Source of the DNA: Flavobacterium paronense
GTDB lineage: Bacteria; Bacteroidota; Bacteroidia; Flavobacteriales; Flavobacteriaceae
Direction: 5' to 3'
Assembly (NCBI RefSeq): GCF_030409795.1
Contig: NZ_JAUFQN010000019.1
Coordinates: 186,001-250,000, forward strand
Length of the DNA stretch: 64,000 nt
Shown here piece by piece: positions 33,292 through 41,618 of this stretch. Positions within the stretch are counted from its first letter, which is position 1; each line of letters begins with the position of its first letter. The notes under the pieces were generated by a model, which was not told the origin of the DNA, searched no databases, and saw only the letters and a list, made by a program, of their open reading frames with translations. The position numbers and the translations under genes were made by a program.

Positions 33292-34809
33292 CTATAATAG
33301 CGAATGACTTGTCATTACTGCTGGTTTTTCAATTCCCATTAATTCTAAAATGGTAGGAGCAAGGTCGCCCAAAACGCCATCGTGTATGGTTTTAAGTTCT
33401 TTATCTACTAAAATTATCGGCACTGGGTTAGTGGTGTGTGCGGTATTCGGACTTCCATCCGGATTTATCATCGTTTCACAATTGCCATGGTCAGCTATGA
33501 TAATCGTCGTATAATTATTTTCAAGGGCAGCTTCTACCACTTCTTTTACGCAGGCATCAACGGCTTCGCAAGCTTTAATTGCGGCAGCCATAACACCAGT
33601 GTGTCCCACCATATCGCCATTGGCAAAGTTGAGGCAAACAAAATCTACTTTACCTTCTTTAAGCTCTGGTACCAAGGCATCCTTTAATTCAAAAGCGCTC
33701 ATTTCGGGTTGTAAATCGTAGGTTGCAACCTTTGGTGAGTTTCTTAATATTCGGGTTTCGCCATGAAAAGGCTGTTCTCTTCCGCCCGAGAAAAAGAAAG
33801 TAACGTGAGGATATTTCTCAGTTTCGGCAATACGAATTTGTGTTTTGTTATGTTTTTCTAATATTTCGCCAAGTGTTTCAGTGATGTTGTCTTTGTCATA
33901 TATTACATGAACGTTTTGATAGGTATCATTATAATTAGTCATCGTAACATAATACAAATTCAATTTATGCATGTTGTGCTCGTGAAAATCTTTTTGCGAG
34001 AGTGCTTCGGTCAATTCACGTCCTCTATCAGTTCTAAAATTGAAGAAAATTACTACATCATCATTTTGTATAGTGGCAATTGGTTTGTCATCAATATCAA
34101 CAGCGGTTAACGGAAGAATAAATTCATCGGTAACGGTATTGGCATAACTTTCGGCTATGCTTTCGACTAAATTTGAGCTGTGTTTTCCTATTCCATTTAC
34201 CAATAAATCGTATGCAAGTTTGATGCGTTCCCAACGTTTATCTCTATCCATAGCATAATAACGACCAACTACAGTAGCTAATTTCACGGTAGAGTTTTGA
34301 ATATAGTTTTCTAAATCCTGAATATATTTTTTCCCAGATTTTGGGTCTACATCGCGACCATCGGTGAATGCGTGAACAAATACTCTATCCAAACCAAAAT
34401 CCTGTGAAGCATCAATTAAACTTCGAAGATGTGACGTGTGTGAATGCACACCACCATCAGAAACCAATCCTAAAAAGTGAACCGCTTTGTTATTACTTTT
34501 GGCATAATTAAAAGCATCAATCAAAGGCTGTTCTTGACTCATGGTTTTGTTTTTGACCGCCAGATTTATTTTTGCCAAATCCTGATAAACAATTCTTCCA
34601 GCACCAAGATTCATATGGCCAACCTCACTGTTTCCCATTTGACCTTCAGGCAGACCAACATTAAGTCCGTCAGTTCGTAATTGCGCGTTAGGATATTTTT
34701 GATATAAACTATTTATAAAAGGGACATTGGCATTGTCAATAGCAGAAACTTTTGGGTCAGGAGATTTTCCCCAACCGTCCAATATCATAAGAATTACTTT
34801 TTTGTTCAT
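33292..34809 (-). CDS. gpmI: 2,3-bisphosphoglycerate-independent phosphoglycerate mutase
   Basis: A 505-residue alkaline-phosphatase-superfamily enzyme interconverting 3- and 2-phosphoglycerate in glycolysis and gluconeogenesis, using two metal ions (usually Mn). Asp11 in LMILDGWG and the phosphorylated serine Ser61 in GNSEVGHMNLGAGRIVYQD are present, as are SDGGVHSH, FTDGRD, NFRTDRGREL and IADHGNCE, all standard for GpmI. Length matches the family. A -7 box lies at 34826-34833. Confidence 0.97.
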   Translation of the reverse strand: MNKKVILMILDGWGKSPDPKVSAIDNANVPFINSLYQKYPNAQLRTDGLNVGLPEGQMGNSEVGHMNLGAGRIVYQDLAKINLAVKNKTMSQEQPLIDAFNYAKSNNKAVHFLGLVSDGGVHSHTSHLRSLIDASQDFGLDRVFVHAFTDGRDVDPKSGKKYIQDLENYIQNSTVKLATVVGRYYAMDRDKRWERIKLAYDLLVNGIGKHSSNLVESIAESYANTVTDEFILPLTAVDIDDKPIATIQNDDVVIFFNFRTDRGRELTEALSQKDFHEHNMHKLNLYYVTMTNYNDTYQNVHVIYDKDNITETLGEILEKHNKTQIRIAETEKYPHVTFFFSGGREQPFHGETRILRNSPKVATYDLQPEMSAFELKDALVPELKEGKVDFVCLNFANGDMVGHTGVMAAAIKACEAVDACVKEVVEAALENNYTTIIIADHGNCETMINPDGSPNTAHTTNPVPIILVDKELKTIHDGVLGDLAPTILELMGIEKPAVMTSHSLL

Positions 34810-34825
34810 GGCAAATTATTTTAAA

Positions 34826-34833
34826 CAAAGATA
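34826..34833 (-). promoter_or_regulatory. -7 promoter element of gpmI
   Basis: Minus-strand TATCTTTG, an exact match. The predicted leader is about 10 bases. Confidence 0.55.
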
Positions 34834-34850
34834 AAGCTAAAAGTTAAGTT

Positions 34851-37298
34851 TTAGAAATGTATTATTTCCTTTGGTTTTGTAAACGATTTGGAAAACTTAG
34901 AATTTTTCAACGAATTGTAATCTATAAAATAGCGAACGCTTATTGAAAGGGAATGACTCAAATTTTGATTGTCGATTGCATCTCTAAAATTGCTTTCAAA
35001 TTGGTGACTGTATTCTCTACTAAATAAAGAAGATTTATTTCTATACAAAATAGAAATTTGACTTCCAGGCGCAAACCACCAGGAATAAGAAAAGTCTAAA
35101 TTCCAAGTGTTTAAATTTGAGTTTTTGTTGTTATTATAAAGTAAATTATCGGTAAAAGTTCCGTCATCTTGTAGGGTCAAATAGTCATCATTAACAGCAA
35201 AAGACCAATAATGACGAACTGTTAAATTGAAATTCATATTACTATTTAGAGAATATTTCCCCTGCAAGGTGTTTGTATAGGTAATTCTGTTTCTTCTTGC
35301 AAAAATGGTATTGCCATCCTCATCAAAGTCAACCCAACCAATATTTTTGTTTTGCCTTGAAAATTTAAAACTATAAATCAAAGAGATATGATCATTAAAA
35401 CGATATCTTGGACTTATTAAAACACCATAATTTATTCTGTCTTTTTCGTTTAAAAAAGTTATGGTTGGATTAAAATCTAATGCAAATTTTCTAAGGTAAT
35501 TAGATGAAAAGTTAAATACACTCTCAATACTTTCGGGATAAATCACAAATTTTGAATCGTCAATAGAACGTGCTTCATAGAAATCATAAATTTTAAAGGG
35601 TCTAGATTTAAGCGCGAATCCAAAATAGTCATTTTTTATACTATAGGTAATTAGACTTATATCTATATTATTAGCTTGTGTTTTGCCAGAATTATTATCA
35701 ATTTCAGAGGAAGCATTTAAACTCAATTTAAAAGTGTTGAACGTTTTGTTGGGTTTTAAAATTCGGTAACTTGCATTTCCATAAAAAGAATGATAATGTG
35801 TTAAAAAATTAATACCTAAATCATTGTTGTCGTAGTCTTTTGAAACATAGGTTCCGCCAACACCAAACCGATACTTACCTTTGGTTTTATTGAATTCGAA
35901 ATAAGATTTGAAACCATTGGTATTATCAACATCATTAATTTGACTGAATTGAAAATTTCCTTGCGCTTGAAATGAATTTGTTCTTGTGTTTAAATCCCAA
36001 ACTAAAGCAGAAACATTGGCATCTCTAAATTGTCCGTTACGAGTTACGTTTGTATTTACTAATGAAACAGATGAGTTTTTGTTAAAGCGTTGGTCAAGTA
36101 CAAAAACATTATAATTGGTAACGGGTGCTAAAGTTTCTAATCTAGTCTGATTTGTATCTGTATTTTTGACCACAACACTAGTTTGTTCTGTGACTGCGTT
36201 TAATACACCTATTCCAAGACCACTTTTATTTCTGCCTGATATTTTTAAGGCATTTATTAATTTTATAGTGCTTGGGAATTTATCAATTGTTTCGTTATTG
36301 GCTAATTCCATTGATGGGCTTTCTCCAATCCTTCGGGTATAAAGCAAATCACCTTTGTTAAACAAGTCTGTTCCTTCAGTAAAAAAAGGCCTGTTTTCAG
36401 CAAATTGTTGCTCAAAAGCACTGAGGTTTAATTCGACATTGTCAAATTTGGTTTGCCCAAAATCAGGAATTAAAATAGCATCGAGTGTGTAGGCATCATT
36501 AATACCATACTTAATGTCTAATCCTCCTTTTAATTCACCGTATGTTTTTTGATTTTTACTTGCGTTTAAATAGTATGAAGAAAAAGGAATCAAAAATAAT
36601 CTTGTTGGTGTTTTTATGTTTTCGATACCTTCTAGAATTCCCGCTTGATTACTTTCAGAACTTATATCGTTTTGTATTCTATTCCAAGTATATTGCTGAT
36701 TATCGCGTCTAATTTCTCTGTAAAAATTCAATCCCCAAGTTTGTTTTTTTGCAGTCGAAAATCGAAGTGCAGCATAAGGAATTCTCATTTCAACAACCCA
36801 ACCAAAATTGGTAATCTGCGTTTTACTTTCCCAAATAGCATTCCATGAAACATCTTCACCATTAGCTTCGGTATAAAAAACATCTATTTGAACTCCAGCC
36901 GCACTAACAAAAAACCTAAATTCTTGCTGCCCATCATTATAACCATTGAGTTGCACACCAAAATGATCAGCCGTTGCAAAATTATCTCTTTCGGTTAGTT
37001 CTTTAGAAATTGCATTTGGTTCTTCATCATATAAAGTTGCGGCAACAAAAATGGCTTCATTTGTGTAAATGACTTTTACGTCGGTTTTTTTTTCTGGTGG
37101 AATTGGCACACCGTTATAAGGTGCTACCATCACAAAATCGGTTGCGGTTTGAGCAAACTTCCATGCAGCTTCATCAAATTTACCATCGATTGTAATTTTT
37201 TCATCGGTAAATTGAGTTTGAAGTGTTTTTTTTTGACCCAATATTTTGCCTGTAAAAAGCAAAATTATGCAAATGAAATAGCATGAATATTTGGGCAT
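34851..37298 (-). CDS. DUF5916 outer-membrane protein with CBM9-like N-terminal domain
   Basis: An 815-residue exported protein with a signal peptide (residues 1-21). Residues about 30-220 look like a carbohydrate-binding family 9 domain (ITIDGKFDEAAWKFAQ, VKVIYTNEAIFVAATLYD, WVVEMRIPYAALRF), followed by a DUF5916 part predicted to be an outer-membrane beta-barrel with many aromatic-ended strands. The family is frequent in Bacteroidota, and its function is not established. It begins about 20 bases past its -7 box. Its own stop is 41 bp upstream of the gpmI start on the same strand, but gpmI has its own promoter. Confidence 0.85.
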   Translation of the reverse strand: MPKYSCYFICIILLFTGKILGQKKTLQTQFTDEKITIDGKFDEAAWKFAQTATDFVMVAPYNGVPIPPEKKTDVKVIYTNEAIFVAATLYDEEPNAISKELTERDNFATADHFGVQLNGYNDGQQEFRFFVSAAGVQIDVFYTEANGEDVSWNAIWESKTQITNFGWVVEMRIPYAALRFSTAKKQTWGLNFYREIRRDNQQYTWNRIQNDISSESNQAGILEGIENIKTPTRLFLIPFSSYYLNASKNQKTYGELKGGLDIKYGINDAYTLDAILIPDFGQTKFDNVELNLSAFEQQFAENRPFFTEGTDLFNKGDLLYTRRIGESPSMELANNETIDKFPSTIKLINALKISGRNKSGLGIGVLNAVTEQTSVVVKNTDTNQTRLETLAPVTNYNVFVLDQRFNKNSSVSLVNTNVTRNGQFRDANVSALVWDLNTRTNSFQAQGNFQFSQINDVDNTNGFKSYFEFNKTKGKYRFGVGGTYVSKDYDNNDLGINFLTHYHSFYGNASYRILKPNKTFNTFKLSLNASSEIDNNSGKTQANNIDISLITYSIKNDYFGFALKSRPFKIYDFYEARSIDDSKFVIYPESIESVFNFSSNYLRKFALDFNPTITFLNEKDRINYGVLISPRYRFNDHISLIYSFKFSRQNKNIGWVDFDEDGNTIFARRNRITYTNTLQGKYSLNSNMNFNLTVRHYWSFAVNDDYLTLQDDGTFTDNLLYNNNKNSNLNTWNLDFSYSWWFAPGSQISILYRNKSSLFSREYSHQFESNFRDAIDNQNLSHSLSISVRYFIDYNSLKNSKFSKSFTKPKEIIHF

Positions 37299-37318
37299 TT
37301 GAGGTCTAGTTAGTCTAA

Positions 37319-37326
37319 CAAAAGTA
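37319..37326 (-). promoter_or_regulatory. -7 promoter element of the DUF5916 gene
   Basis: Minus-strand TACTTTTG, an exact match 20 bases before the ATG. Confidence 0.55.
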
Positions 37327-37444
37327 AATAATTAATTCATAATTACAACTTTTGAAATTAATAAAATCATTCAACGACAATGGTTTATATTCTTAAGTTT
37401 AGCTTAATAAAGCTTAAAATATTTTTATTTTTCAATATTTAGTT

Positions 37445-37452
37445 TATGTTTG
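37445..37452 (+). promoter_or_regulatory. -7 promoter element of the L,D-transpeptidase-like gene
   Basis: TATGTTTG, an exact match. It covers the in-frame ATG at 37446, so the real start must be further down, at 37488. Confidence 0.6.
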
Positions 37453-37487
37453 TAATACCAAATCTAATTTTAAACCTAATATTATCA

Positions 37488-38195
37488 ATGAATTATAAAT
37501 CATTTTCTTTGTTTTTTGTTGTTTTGTTCATGTCTTTTACCAATCTCCCTAGCAAAACAAATTCTATAAAAACTAGTATTAAAACAGAAACTACTGCGGT
37601 TTCAAAAAATGTATCTGTTTATAATCAATTAGATGCTAATTCTTTTGTGCTTCCAAGTTTTGATTGTTTCAATTTAGCATTGGATGGATTTCATTTGTTA
37701 AAAGAAAAAGGTCTTGTTCAAAAAAATGTCTTAACACTAGTCGATTTTAGCTTGTCTTCAAACATGAAGCGTCTTTGGGTTATTGATTTAGATAGAAATA
37801 TGATATTGTTCAATACTTTAGTAGCGCATGGAAGAAATACGGGTGAAGAGTTTGCTGCCCAATTTTCTAATCAGGCAGAATCATTCAAAAGCAGTATTGG
37901 ATTTTATGCCACAGGTGAAATTTATGATGGCAAACATGGTTTGTCGTTGAAATTAGACGGACTTGAAAAAGGATTAAATGATAAAGCAAGAGAAAGAGCT
38001 GTTGTAGTTCATGGTGCTGACTATGTTTCTGAATCGTTTATAAAACAAAATAAGAGATTAGGTAGAAGTCAGGGTTGTCCTGCTATCCCTGTTGAAATGA
38101 ATGCAAAAATTATCAATGTGATAAAAAATAAATCTTGTTTATTTATTTATCATCCTTCTGCAACGCACGAAATAATTTCAAGATTAACTGCTTAA
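37488..38195 (+). CDS. Murein L,D-transpeptidase catalytic-domain family protein
   Basis: A 235-residue exported protein with a signal peptide (about residues 1-22). The C-terminal part carries the YkuD-like signature as AVVVHGADYVSESF and GRSQGCPAIP, with the His and Cys expected of the active site. It would remodel peptidoglycan by making 3-3 cross-links or trimming stem peptides; in the family this is expected but unproven. ATG 37488 is preferred, since the alternative ATG at 37446 sits in the promoter. It stands alone, followed after about 140 bp by tRNA-Gly. Confidence 0.85.
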   Translation: MNYKSFSLFFVVLFMSFTNLPSKTNSIKTSIKTETTAVSKNVSVYNQLDANSFVLPSFDCFNLALDGFHLLKEKGLVQKNVLTLVDFSLSSNMKRLWVIDLDRNMILFNTLVAHGRNTGEEFAAQFSNQAESFKSSIGFYATGEIYDGKHGLSLKLDGLEKGLNDKARERAVVVHGADYVSESFIKQNKRLGRSQGCPAIPVEMNAKIINVIKNKSCLFIYHPSATHEIISRLTA

Positions 38196-38296
38196 ATTTT
38201 ATGCTTAGCAAATGTTTCACAACATTTTCATTACAAATGACTTACAATAGTAAATTCTTTTGGTTTAAATAAGTCGGTATTTTTTTTGAAAAAAAC

Positions 38297-38328
38297 TTGC
38301 ATCGAAAGAATGTTATTCTATATATTTG
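38297..38328 (+). promoter_or_regulatory. -33/-7 promoter of tRNA-Gly
   Basis: TTG at 38297-38299 and TATATTTG at 38321-38328 with 21 bases between. The tRNA begins 11 bases past the box. Confidence 0.75.
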
Positions 38329-38338
38329 CATTCGCATT

Positions 38339-38411
<73 letters not shown>

Positions 38412-38413
38412 CT

Positions 38414-38439
38414 AAAGCCTTAACGAAAGTTGAGGCTTT
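38414..38439. terminator. Terminator downstream of tRNA-Gly (also of pepE)
   Basis: AAAGCCTTAAC/GTTGAGGCTTT with one G-U pair around a GAAA tetraloop, then a T run. pepE ends at 38441 on the other strand, so the hairpin may serve both. Confidence 0.85.
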
Positions 38440-38440
38440 T

Positions 38441-39154
38441 TTATTTTCCTAAATATGCCAAATCTGTTTCAGGTTCTAATTCTTCAGGAATTTCATTTTG
38501 TTTAAACAATCGAGCAGTTAAGTTGCCTTTTAAAAGTATTTTTTCACCAACAACTTCCAGCCAACTTCCTTCTCGCAATCCTAAAACCGGAATAGTATTA
38601 AAAGCATGGAATTCTTTTATTCTGGTTTCCCGTGTTTCGCCCATATGCTTAATCTGCAAATCAGCATCAAGATAATGGGGATTTAAATTGAAAGGAATTA
38701 ACCCCAAGGTTTTATAGCTCGGCGGATATATGATAGGCATATCATTTGTCGTTTGCATAGTCAATCCGGTGATATTGCTTCCGGCGCTTGAGCCAAGATA
38801 GGGCTTCCCGTTTTCGACAACTTTTGCTAAAACTTCCATCACATTATTTTGATATAATTGCTTTACCAATAAAAAAGTATTTCCACCGCCAGTGAAAATT
38901 CCCTGAGCGTTTTCAATAGCTTCAACTGGATTTTCAAATTCATGCAAACCTTTTACTTTTTTATTTATTTTGGCAAAAGCCAACCGAATGGTCAAAGTAT
39001 AATCATCATGAGAAATTCCACCAGGACGAGCATAAGGAACAAACAATATTTCGGTACAATCCTGAAAGTGACTTTCTAAAGTTGGGAATAGGTATTCTAA
39101 ATAGTTGCCGCCATGAATGGTTGACGTGCTGGCGATAATCATTTTTTTACTCAC
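38441..39154 (-). CDS. pepE: Dipeptidase E (peptidase family S51)
   Basis: A 237-residue cytoplasmic peptidase of the class I glutamine-amidotransferase-like fold that cleaves Asp-X dipeptides. The nucleophile motif GSSAGSN (Ser123 of this numbering), IFTGGGNTFLL and IPVLGLREGSWL match PepE. The start at 39154 is GTG; an ATG twelve bases further in (39142) is equally plausible. The GTG overlaps a perfect 12-bp palindrome (39149-39160). Convergent with the tRNA-Gly gene. Confidence 0.88.
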   Translation of the reverse strand: MSKKMIIASTSTIHGGNYLEYLFPTLESHFQDCTEILFVPYARPGGISHDDYTLTIRLAFAKINKKVKGLHEFENPVEAIENAQGIFTGGGNTFLLVKQLYQNNVMEVLAKVVENGKPYLGSSAGSNITGLTMQTTNDMPIIYPPSYKTLGLIPFNLNPHYLDADLQIKHMGETRETRIKEFHAFNTIPVLGLREGSWLEVVGEKILLKGNLTARLFKQNEIPEELEPETDLAYLGK

Positions 39155-39160
39155 GTGAGT
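39149..39160. promoter_or_regulatory. 12-bp perfect palindrome at the pepE start
   Basis: ACTCACGTGAGT, fully self-complementary, covering the GTG start of pepE and the first bases of the divergent spacer. It could be an operator or a chance occurrence. Confidence 0.4.
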
Positions 39161-39236
39161 TATATTTTAAGTTTAACAAAAGATTATATACTTTTAGTAA
39201 TCTATACAGCTATTTTTACATCGTAAAATTAGAATA

Positions 39237-39989
39237 ATGAAGTTATTTAAAAGTATAATTATATTTTTATTTTTTGCTCAAGCTTTTGCTCAAACACCAA
39301 CATTAACTTTAATAAAAGGAAAAATAACTTCCCAAATTAAAGAACTGAATGATGTTTACGTGGCTAATTTACGTTCTGAATCAACCACAACGACAGATAA
39401 TAACGGAAACTTTTCAATGTTTGTAAAAGTGGGTGACACCTTGCAATTTTCGGGTTTGCAAGTAGTAATCAAAAAAGCAGTTATAACAGAAAATGATTTA
39501 GCCAAACAACTCTTTGTTGAAAATTTAGAGGCAAAAGTAAATGCTCTAGATGAAGTTGAAATCAAGCAGTATAAAGCTATCAACGCGGTTTCATTGGGCA
39601 TATTGGAAAGACCTGCTAAAGTATACACACCAGCTGAAAGAAAATTGAGAACAGCCGAAGAACTGCATTGGTACAGTCCATTATTAATTCCGTTAGGAGG
39701 AATGCCAGTTGATGGATTGATAAATTCGATTAGTGGACGAACTGCGATGTTGAAAAAAGAACTGGTAATAGAAAAAAAAGAAAAGTTGTTGCAAAAAATC
39801 GAATATCTTTTCAAGCAAGATTATTTTTTAGAAAACTTAAAAATCCCAAAAGAATATCTAAGAGGATTTTGGTATTATGCTGTTGAAGATCCAAAATTGG
39901 TGAGTGCTTTGAATACAAAAAACAAGATAATGGCTCGTTTTATCTTCTCCGATTTAGCAACTAAATATTTGGATATTTTAAAAAACTAA
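39237..39989 (+). CDS. Carboxypeptidase-like regulatory-domain protein
   Basis: A 250-residue exported protein with a signal peptide (residues 1-18, ...AQAFAQ). Residues about 25-105 form a carboxypeptidase-regulatory-like beta domain (GKITSQIKELNDVYVANLRSESTTTTD, GDTLQFSGLQV), known from TonB-dependent receptors and other surface proteins. The rest is helical and lacks a recognised domain. It lies 43 bp before tatA, which has its own promoter. Function is unknown; it may be a periplasmic or outer-membrane accessory protein. Confidence 0.75.
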   Translation: MKLFKSIIIFLFFAQAFAQTPTLTLIKGKITSQIKELNDVYVANLRSESTTTTDNNGNFSMFVKVGDTLQFSGLQVVIKKAVITENDLAKQLFVENLEAKVNALDEVEIKQYKAINAVSLGILERPAKVYTPAERKLRTAEELHWYSPLLIPLGGMPVDGLINSISGRTAMLKKELVIEKKEKLLQKIEYLFKQDYFLENLKIPKEYLRGFWYYAVEDPKLVSALNTKNKIMARFIFSDLATKYLDILKN

Positions 39990-40001
39990 TAGCAATTTAA
40001 G

Positions 40002-40009
40002 TAACTTTG
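40002..40009 (+). promoter_or_regulatory. -7 promoter element of tatA
   Basis: TAACTTTG, an exact match about 23 bases upstream of the ATG. Confidence 0.6.
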
Positions 40010-40031
40010 CAACTCATTTAGAAAAAAAACT

Positions 40032-40355
40032 ATGTTTGGAATTGGTGGTGGTGAATTAATCTTTATTATTTTCATTGCGTTAATGCTTTTTGGTTCTGAT
40101 AAGATCCCGGATATTGCAAGAACTATGGGAAAAGCGATGGCGCAATTAAAAAATGCTACAAACGAAATAAAAAGCGAAATCCAAAAAGGAGTTGAAGCCA
40201 ATGGAATAGATACATCTATGAAAGAATTGACATCTTCTTTTACTGATGAGGTTGAAAAAGTAAAATCAAATTTAGATTCGAATATGCTGCCGGAAGTCAC
40301 AAAGGCAAAAGAAGACATTGAGGATTTAACAGGACCAATAAAAAGACAACTATAG
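40032..40355 (+). CDS. tatA: Twin-arginine translocase subunit TatA/TatE
   Basis: A 107-residue protein with one N-terminal transmembrane helix (MFGIGGGELIFIIFIALMLFG), a short amphipathic helix starting DKIPDIARTMGKAMAQLKN and a charged helical tail, the standard TatA/E layout. TatA forms the pore-like complex for export of folded proteins. The tail here is longer and more acidic than in E. coli TatA. The next gene starts inside its stop codon (TAGTG), so the two are coupled. tatC is not in the window. Confidence 0.92.
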   Translation: MFGIGGGELIFIIFIALMLFGSDKIPDIARTMGKAMAQLKNATNEIKSEIQKGVEANGIDTSMKELTSSFTDEVEKVKSNLDSNMLPEVTKAKEDIEDLTGPIKRQL

Positions 40356-40942
40356 TGCTGGAAAAAATTATTCAGTTAGACAAGGAGCTTTTAATTTTCT
40401 TAAACGGATTAGGTTCGCCAACATTTGATAGTTTATGGCTTATCATTACTAAACAATTGTATTGGGCACCTTTATTTTTAGTTGTTTTTTACCTGATGCA
40501 AAAGAAACTTGGATGGAAAAAATTTGGTTATTATATTCTTTTTACTGCACTTTTAATAGTGGTTTGTGATCAGACTGCTAATCTTTTTAAACATAGTTTT
40601 GAGCGGTTACGACCTTGTAATGATTTAGAAATAAAAGGAATTATTCGCATTGTAAAATCAAGTCCATCGTTTAGCTTTTTCTCTGGCCATGCTACTAACT
40701 CTATGGCAACAACGGTTTTTACTTATATGATTCTAAAGAAATTTTACAAACATGCTTATTTGTTGTTTTTATTCCCTTTGATTTTTGCTTACAGTCGAAT
40801 TTATCTTGGGTTGCATTTCCCTTCTGATATTTTAACAGGTTATGCTTTTGGAGTAACATTCGGATTTATTTGCTACAAACTGTATCGGAAGTACATTCTA
40901 AAAACTAGAGTACGCGTGAAACGGTCAAACCATCACGAATAG
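40355..40942 (+). CDS. PAP2-family phosphatase
   Basis: A 195-residue polytopic membrane protein of the type 2 phosphatidic-acid phosphatase family, with about five hydrophobic helices. The three active-site motifs are present: KHSFERLRPC (KxxxxxxRP), FFSGHATNS (SGH) and SRIYLGLHFPSDI (SRxxxxxHxxxD). Such enzymes dephosphorylate lipid phosphates, including undecaprenyl pyrophosphate (BacA-independent recycling) or phosphatidylglycerophosphate. The start is GTG, overlapping the tatA stop by 1 bp. Its 3' end overlaps the convergent methyltransferase gene by 38 bp. Confidence 0.9.
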   Translation: MLEKIIQLDKELLIFLNGLGSPTFDSLWLIITKQLYWAPLFLVVFYLMQKKLGWKKFGYYILFTALLIVVCDQTANLFKHSFERLRPCNDLEIKGIIRIVKSSPSFSFFSGHATNSMATTVFTYMILKKFYKHAYLLFLFPLIFAYSRIYLGLHFPSDILTGYAFGVTFGFICYKLYRKYILKTRVRVKRSNHHE

Positions 40943-41561
40943 GAAGCATAACGGTTTCTACTCTTGGATCATCTTTCAAAAGCTGATTATATTCTAAAAG
41001 GATTTTAGTTGTGATATCGTTTGGTTTTACTTCTTCTAAAACTTTTCCACTCCACAAAACGTTGTCAGAAAGTATGATTCCGCCTTTGTTCATAATCGGA
41101 ACAATCAAATGAAAATAATTAATGTAATTTTCTTTATCGGCATCGATAAAAACCAAATCGTATTTTTTAGTTAGCGTCGGAATGATATCTAAAGCATCTC
41201 CAAGATGTTGTGTTATTTGGGTTGCCCAAATGGTTTTGTCAAAATACTTTCTCTGAAAATCGAATAACTCTTCTTCGTTATCCAAAGTATCAATAGTTCC
41301 GTTTTCTGCTAAACCTTCTGCCAGGCAAAGTGTGGCATAACCGGTATAAGTTCCCACTTCAAGAATGTTTGTTGGATGAATAATTTTAGAAAGCATACTC
41401 AAAATTCTGCCTTGAAAATGCCCGCTTAACATTCGTGGTTGCAATATTTTTTGATGCGTTTCTTTATTCAATTGAACTAATAATTCAGGTTCGTCTTGCG
41501 AATGAAGGGTAACATAAGTATCTAATTCTTCAGAAAGGAAATGCATAGGTGTAAATTTCAA
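40905..41561 (-). CDS. O-methyltransferase (class I, caffeoyl-CoA type)
   Basis: A 218-residue SAM-dependent O-methyltransferase (COMT-like, family 3). ILEVGTYTGYATLCLAEGL is SAM motif I, YDLVFIDADKENYINYF carries the metal-binding DADK, and GGIILSDNVLWSGKV holds the third acidic ligand. Small catechol-type or caffeoyl-CoA-type substrates are usual for the fold, but bacterial substrates are rarely known. The 3' end overlaps the convergent PAP2 gene by 38 bp. Confidence 0.9.
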   Translation of the reverse strand: MKFTPMHFLSEELDTYVTLHSQDEPELLVQLNKETHQKILQPRMLSGHFQGRILSMLSKIIHPTNILEVGTYTGYATLCLAEGLAENGTIDTLDNEEELFDFQRKYFDKTIWATQITQHLGDALDIIPTLTKKYDLVFIDADKENYINYFHLIVPIMNKGGIILSDNVLWSGKVLEEVKPNDITTKILLEYNQLLKDDPRVETVMLPIRDGLTVSRVL

Positions 41562-41606
41562 ACATCAAAATTACAAATTCCAAAATTAGTATTTCAACTT
41601 TATGAC

Positions 41607-41614
41607 TAACTTTG
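41607..41614 (+). promoter_or_regulatory. -7 promoter element of rlmN
   Basis: TAACTTTG, an exact match. The ATG is at 41619, only 5 bases past the box, so the transcript would be leaderless or nearly so. Confidence 0.55.
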
Positions 41615-41618
41615 CGCT

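Noticed and set aside
38210-38227. Hairpin AAATGTT/AACATTT after the L,D-transpeptidase gene as a terminator
   Set aside because: All A-T apart from two pairs and no T-run follows, so it is too weak to call.
39356-39814. Minus-strand open frame of 152 codons inside the carboxypeptidase-regulatory-like gene
   Set aside because: Shadow of the plus-strand gene, which has a clear signal peptide and domain.
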